In this document: positions 32,725 through 35,452 of the stretch, one piece after another
Numbering within the stretch: position 1 is the stretch's first letter
Layout: each line of letters begins with the position of its first letter
NCBI GenBank assembly: GCA_030830285.1
Contig: JAURNF010000037.1
Coordinates: forward strand, 1-35,452
Source of the DNA: Candidatus Kapaibacterium sp.
Lineage (GTDB): Bacteria > Bacteroidota > Ignavibacteria > Kapaibacteriales > Kapaibacteriaceae
Direction: 5' to 3'
DNA: 35,452 nucleotides
Notes under the pieces: generated by a model
Seen by the model: the letters and a program-made list of their open reading frames with translations, nothing else
The model's database searches: none
What the model was told of the DNA's origin: nothing
Program-made: the position numbers and the translations under genes

Positions 32725-34091
32725 TCCTGCGTGTGCTTCCAATCATCGTGGCTGTGTGCATGGCGACATCAGTTGCTGCGCAGCAGATCGTCACACTCGA
32801 GTCCTACCTCCAACTCGTAGAACGTCAGCATCCTTCCCTACGCTCAGCCACATTTGAGCCAGAGCTTGCGGAAGCAGAGATTCGTTCTGCACTCGGCAGC
32901 TTCGACCCTCTCGTGAGTATGTCGTACGAGTATAAGGACAAGTCAGGCGCTGACAAGTTGAATCTGTTCGAGGGCTCACTTGAGCTGCCACTCGACATGA
33001 TGTTTGGTCCGAAGCTCAAGGCATCATACACACGCGGTCTCGGCACCAATGTGAATCCGGAGCAACTCACGACATTACCTGGTGAAGGCTCCGTAGGAAT
33101 ATCGTTGCCGGTGCTTCAAGGCATTTTCACCGACGCTCGCCGTAACACGCTTCGCAAAGCGATGCTGCGTCCGGATCTTGCACGCGCACAGTATCAACTC
33201 GAGCGCAACACATTGTTGCGTTCGGCAGCGCTTCGCTACTGGGATTGGAGCGAGGCCTTATCTGCTCTCGATGTAGCTGATTCGCTTCTCAGGCTTGCAC
33301 AGACCCGTGCGACCTTCATCAAGCGGCGCGTACTCGCGGGCGAGTCAGCAGGAATCGATACAGTTGAAATCCAACAAGAAGTGCAACGCCGTATCGGTGA
33401 ACGACTCCGAGCACTGCGCATCGTTGAGCAGTTCGCCATTGACGTTTCAGTATTCGTCTGGAATCCCGACGGCTCACAGCCGAATATGGCACTCCTTCGT
33501 CCGTTCCCGTTGCCACTCGATGAAGGCGCTGCGGTACGTCTTGAGGACCAAGTCGTACAGGCTCGCGCACTTCGTCCAGAACTTCAACGGATCGGCGTGC
33601 TACAAGAAACCTCCCGTCTCGATTCAGCACTGGCATCTGAGTTTCTCCGACCATACGTCGAGTTGGAGGCCGGTTTGATGTCATACGACGTCTCGGCTAT
33701 CAGTAAGCTCGACTACAAGGTTGGCGTGCGGGTACATCAACCATTGTTGTTTCGCCAAGCAAGCGCACAGGTTCAGACGGCAGGCATCGGCGTACAACGC
33801 GCCGACCTGTCGCGCTCTCTACTCGAGCGAATGGTCGATGCCGATGTCGCAAATGCTATTGTTAGTGTGGATCGCACCCGAGAACGCCTCCAAGCTGCCG
33901 AACAGGAACAAGACCTGGCACGGCGCATGGTAGACGCCGAGCAACAGCGCTTCCTTTCTGGTGATTCGTCACTCCTGGCAGTTAATCTCCGTGAGAGGTT
34001 TTACGCCGAGGCGCTCCTCCGCGTAATCTCTGCTCGCGCTGACCTTGCCCGCGCATTTATCAACCTGCGGTGGGCTACGGGAACCATCTGA
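32721..34091 (+). CDS. TolC-family outer membrane channel
   Basis: 456 residues with a signal peptide (MILRVLPIIVAVCMATSVAA, then QQ). It has the two-fold outer membrane efflux protein pattern: an N-terminal half with LESYLQLVERQHPSLRSA and FDPLVSMSYEYKD, and a C-terminal half with LRPELQRI, FLRPYVELEAGLMSYD, KVGVRVHQPLLFRQA and long amphipathic helices near 350-440. It overlaps the HlyD gene by 4 bp, completing a three-component export operon. Confidence 0.92.
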   Translation: MILRVLPIIVAVCMATSVAAQQIVTLESYLQLVERQHPSLRSATFEPELAEAEIRSALGSFDPLVSMSYEYKDKSGADKLNLFEGSLELPLDMMFGPKLKASYTRGLGTNVNPEQLTTLPGEGSVGISLPVLQGIFTDARRNTLRKAMLRPDLARAQYQLERNTLLRSAALRYWDWSEALSALDVADSLLRLAQTRATFIKRRVLAGESAGIDTVEIQQEVQRRIGERLRALRIVEQFAIDVSVFVWNPDGSQPNMALLRPFPLPLDEGAAVRLEDQVVQARALRPELQRIGVLQETSRLDSALASEFLRPYVELEAGLMSYDVSAISKLDYKVGVRVHQPLLFRQASAQVQTAGIGVQRADLSRSLLERMVDADVANAIVSVDRTRERLQAAEQEQDLARRMVDAEQQRFLSGDSSLLAVNLRERFYAEALLRVISARADLARAFINLRWATGTI

Positions 34092-34098
34092 TTCCCGT
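34077..34098 (+). repeat. Hairpin across the tolC-like stop codon
   Basis: ACGGGAA-CCATCTGA-TTCCCGT, a perfect 7-bp inverted repeat that includes the TGA stop (34089-34091). It is followed by ATCTTTG rather than a long U-tract. It could be a weak terminator for the export operon, and it abuts the candidate etfB promoter. Confidence 0.4.
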
Positions 34099-34105
34099 AT
34101 CTTTG
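34098..34105 (+). promoter_or_regulatory. Candidate -7 box (TATCTTTG) of etfBA
   Basis: Exact TAnnTTTG match, 34 bases before the etfB ATG, in the 48-bp spacer between the channel gene and etfB. The predicted start point is near 34110. No -33 TTG box is visible. Confidence 0.4.
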
Positions 34106-34139
34106 AAGCCCTCTTCTCTTGTTTCAATTCGAGAGTACC

Positions 34140-34886
34140 ATGAATATCCTCGTTTGCATTAGCCAGGTGCCTGATACAACAACACGTGTTGCGGTCGGTC
34201 CCGATGGCAAAAGCATTAATCCTGCCGGTGTCAAATTCATCCTCAATCCATACGATGAGTTTGCAATCGAAGAAGGTCTTCGACTGAAAGAACAACACGG
34301 CGGAAGTGTAACAACAGTGACGGTTGGTCCAGATTCGGCGAAGGAGGTGCTCCGCACGGCGCTGGCGATGGGTTCCGACGCAGCTGTTGTCGTTAAGGAT
34401 GACGCACGAGGAGACTCGTTTGTCGTGGCTTCGGCAATTGCCGAGCTTGCAAAGGAATCGTCGCCTGATGTCATCATCTTTGGTCGTCAGTCGATCGATT
34501 TCGATTCGTTCGTGCTTCCGTCAATGGTCGCTGAACTCTTGAACTGGCCTAGCATTTCGATGGTATCCTCGCTCTCGATTACTGGCACAAACGTTACTGC
34601 AGAGCGCGACATCGAAGGTGGTCGTGAGCAAGTAACATCGTCGCTTCCATGCGTCATCAGCGCACAGAAAGGTCTGAATGAGCCACGCTATCCAAAGCTT
34701 CCAGACATCATGAAGGCGAAGTCGAAGCCGATCACAGAGCGCGCTGCCTCGTCGGTATCTCCACGCGTTGAAACGCTCGAAATGCAACTACCTGACAACA
34801 AGCGTCTGAACCGCGTCTTTGGTGATACGGATGCTGATCTCGATCAGGTCGTACGTCTCCTCCACGAAGAAGCAAAGGTCATCTAA
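34140..34886 (+). CDS. etfB: Electron transfer flavoprotein beta subunit
   Basis: 248 residues. EtfB pairs with EtfA and binds AMP (or a second FAD in bifurcating types), carrying electrons from acyl-CoA and other dehydrogenases to the quinone pool. Family motifs are MNILVCISQVPDTTTRV at the N-terminus, INPAGVKFILNPYDEFAIEE, ALAMGSDAAVVVKDD, IIFGRQSIDFDS, and the ETF-beta signature VTSSLPCVISAQKGLNEPRY followed by PKLPDIMKAK. The ATG at 34140 is preferred over a TTG at 34119. etfA begins 2 bp after its stop. Confidence 0.96.
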   Translation: MNILVCISQVPDTTTRVAVGPDGKSINPAGVKFILNPYDEFAIEEGLRLKEQHGGSVTTVTVGPDSAKEVLRTALAMGSDAAVVVKDDARGDSFVVASAIAELAKESSPDVIIFGRQSIDFDSFVLPSMVAELLNWPSISMVSSLSITGTNVTAERDIEGGREQVTSSLPCVISAQKGLNEPRYPKLPDIMKAKSKPITERAASSVSPRVETLEMQLPDNKRLNRVFGDTDADLDQVVRLLHEEAKVI

Positions 34887-34888
34887 CA

Positions 34889-35452
34889 ATGAGCATTCTT
34901 GTCGTACTCGAACCTCAAGGCGATGGGCTCAAGCGCTCATCGTACGAAGCACTCACAGCCGCTCGTGGCCTTGCCAATGGAGCAGCTATTCATGGTATCG
35001 CGTTTAATGCAAGCGAACAACAACTTGCCCCAGCTGGTGCCTATGGGTTGTCTTCATGCATGGTAGTAGCCGGTGCTGACGTTGCGTCGAAGCCAAGTCA
35101 TGTTGCAGCTGCAATCGCAGAAGCGGCATCATCATGCGGTGCAACCACTGTAATCCTCACGGCAAACGCGTTCGGTAAGGAAATCGCCCCTCGCGTTGCA
35201 GTACGCATGCAGGCTGGTCTGTTGCCTGACTGTGTGGAGCTGAGTGGAACATCTGCTGCTCCTGTCGCCGTGCGTCCAGTCTATGCCGGTAAGGCGAAGA
35301 TTGGTGTGAAGTCAACAACATCTGCAACGGTGTGCACGCTGCGTCCAAACGTATTCACAGCGAAGGCTGACGCAGGCGCTACGGTCTCAACACAGGCGTT
35401 CAGTCCAGCAATTGATGGGTCGCTCCGTTCAACAGTAGTAACAGGTGTTACA
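34889..35452 (+). CDS. etfA: Electron transfer flavoprotein alpha subunit (partial, 5' part)
   Basis: The first 188 codons are present and open to the window edge. The N-terminus MSILVVLEPQGDGLKRSSYE and the pattern TTVILTANAFGKEIAPRVAV, RMQAGLLPDCVEL, VRPVYAGKAKIGV match the N-terminal domain of EtfA. The C-terminal FAD-binding domain with the GRGI/GASRAAVDAG-type motif lies outside. Adjacent etfB confirms the assignment. Confidence 0.95.
   Translation, partial: MSILVVLEPQGDGLKRSSYEALTAARGLANGAAIHGIAFNASEQQLAPAGAYGLSSCMVVAGADVASKPSHVAAAIAEAASSCGATTVILTANAFGKEIAPRVAVRMQAGLLPDCVELSGTSAAPVAVRPVYAGKAKIGVKSTTSATVCTLRPNVFTAKADAGATVSTQAFSPAIDGSLRSTVVTGVT

Noticed and set aside
34077..34098. Definite intrinsic terminator after the TolC-like gene
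   Set aside because: The stem is perfect but has an 8-base loop and is followed by ATCTTTGAAG rather than a run of T; it is listed only as a hairpin.

Overview
The window is a dense bacterial chromosome segment of roughly 50-55% GC (judged by eye). It has 34 protein genes, very short spacers and many 4-bp stop/start (ATGA) overlaps. No tRNA, rRNA, transposase, phage gene or CRISPR array was seen. The organism looks like a diderm of the Bacteroidota / Chlorobiota / Ignavibacteriota / Kapaibacteriota assemblage. The reasons are a Kdo and Lpt (lipopolysaccharide) gene pair, a TonB-ExbB-ExbD-ExbD set, a TolC-type exporter, and repeated TAnnTTTG promoter elements of the Bacteroidetes type just upstream of operon heads. 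The exact taxon cannot be settled from this window alone.

Layout: everything from 1 to about 23,332 is on the minus strand and everything from 23,378 onward is on the plus strand, with a 45-bp divergent gap between kdsA and ftsK. Reading the minus strand in its own direction, the first unit is kdsA-lptC-tpiA-pgsA-pgpA (Kdo synthesis, LPS export, triosephosphate isomerase, phosphatidylglycerol synthesis). Next is an HU gene with its own regulatory region and a strong terminator. It is followed by pyrB-carB-prmC (pyrimidine synthesis and release-factor methylation), then a STAS protein with exbB-exbD-exbD-tonB, a small membrane protein, a PstS-like lipoprotein and a TPR protein (a proton-motive-force-coupled envelope system). 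The last unit is yceD-like-rpmF-plsX-fabH-fabD-fabG-acpP-fabF-rnc, the classical fatty-acid/phospholipid initiation cluster. It ends in a secreted metallopeptidase/beta-propeller gene cut by the window edge.

On the plus strand are ftsK (chromosome translocase), uvrA (excision repair), a tightly coupled type I-like export operon (ABC exporter, HlyD-type adaptor, TolC-type outer-membrane channel), and etfB-etfA (electron transfer flavoprotein, etfA cut at the right edge).

Most genes are housekeeping. The features most worth a second look are: (a) three direct repeats with an exact 42-bp period plus a perfect DnaA box upstream of HU, whose protein carries a histone-H1-like Lys/Ala/Pro tail; (b) an ABC exporter whose LSGGQ signature and Q-loop are lost while Walker A, Walker B and the H-loop remain, and which has an unrecognised N-terminal domain; (c) Bacteroidetes-like promoter boxes, two of them so close to the start codon that leaderless mRNAs are predicted (pyrB, kdsA); (d) an orphan PstS-like lipoprotein and a 65-residue membrane protein built into the TonB operon.
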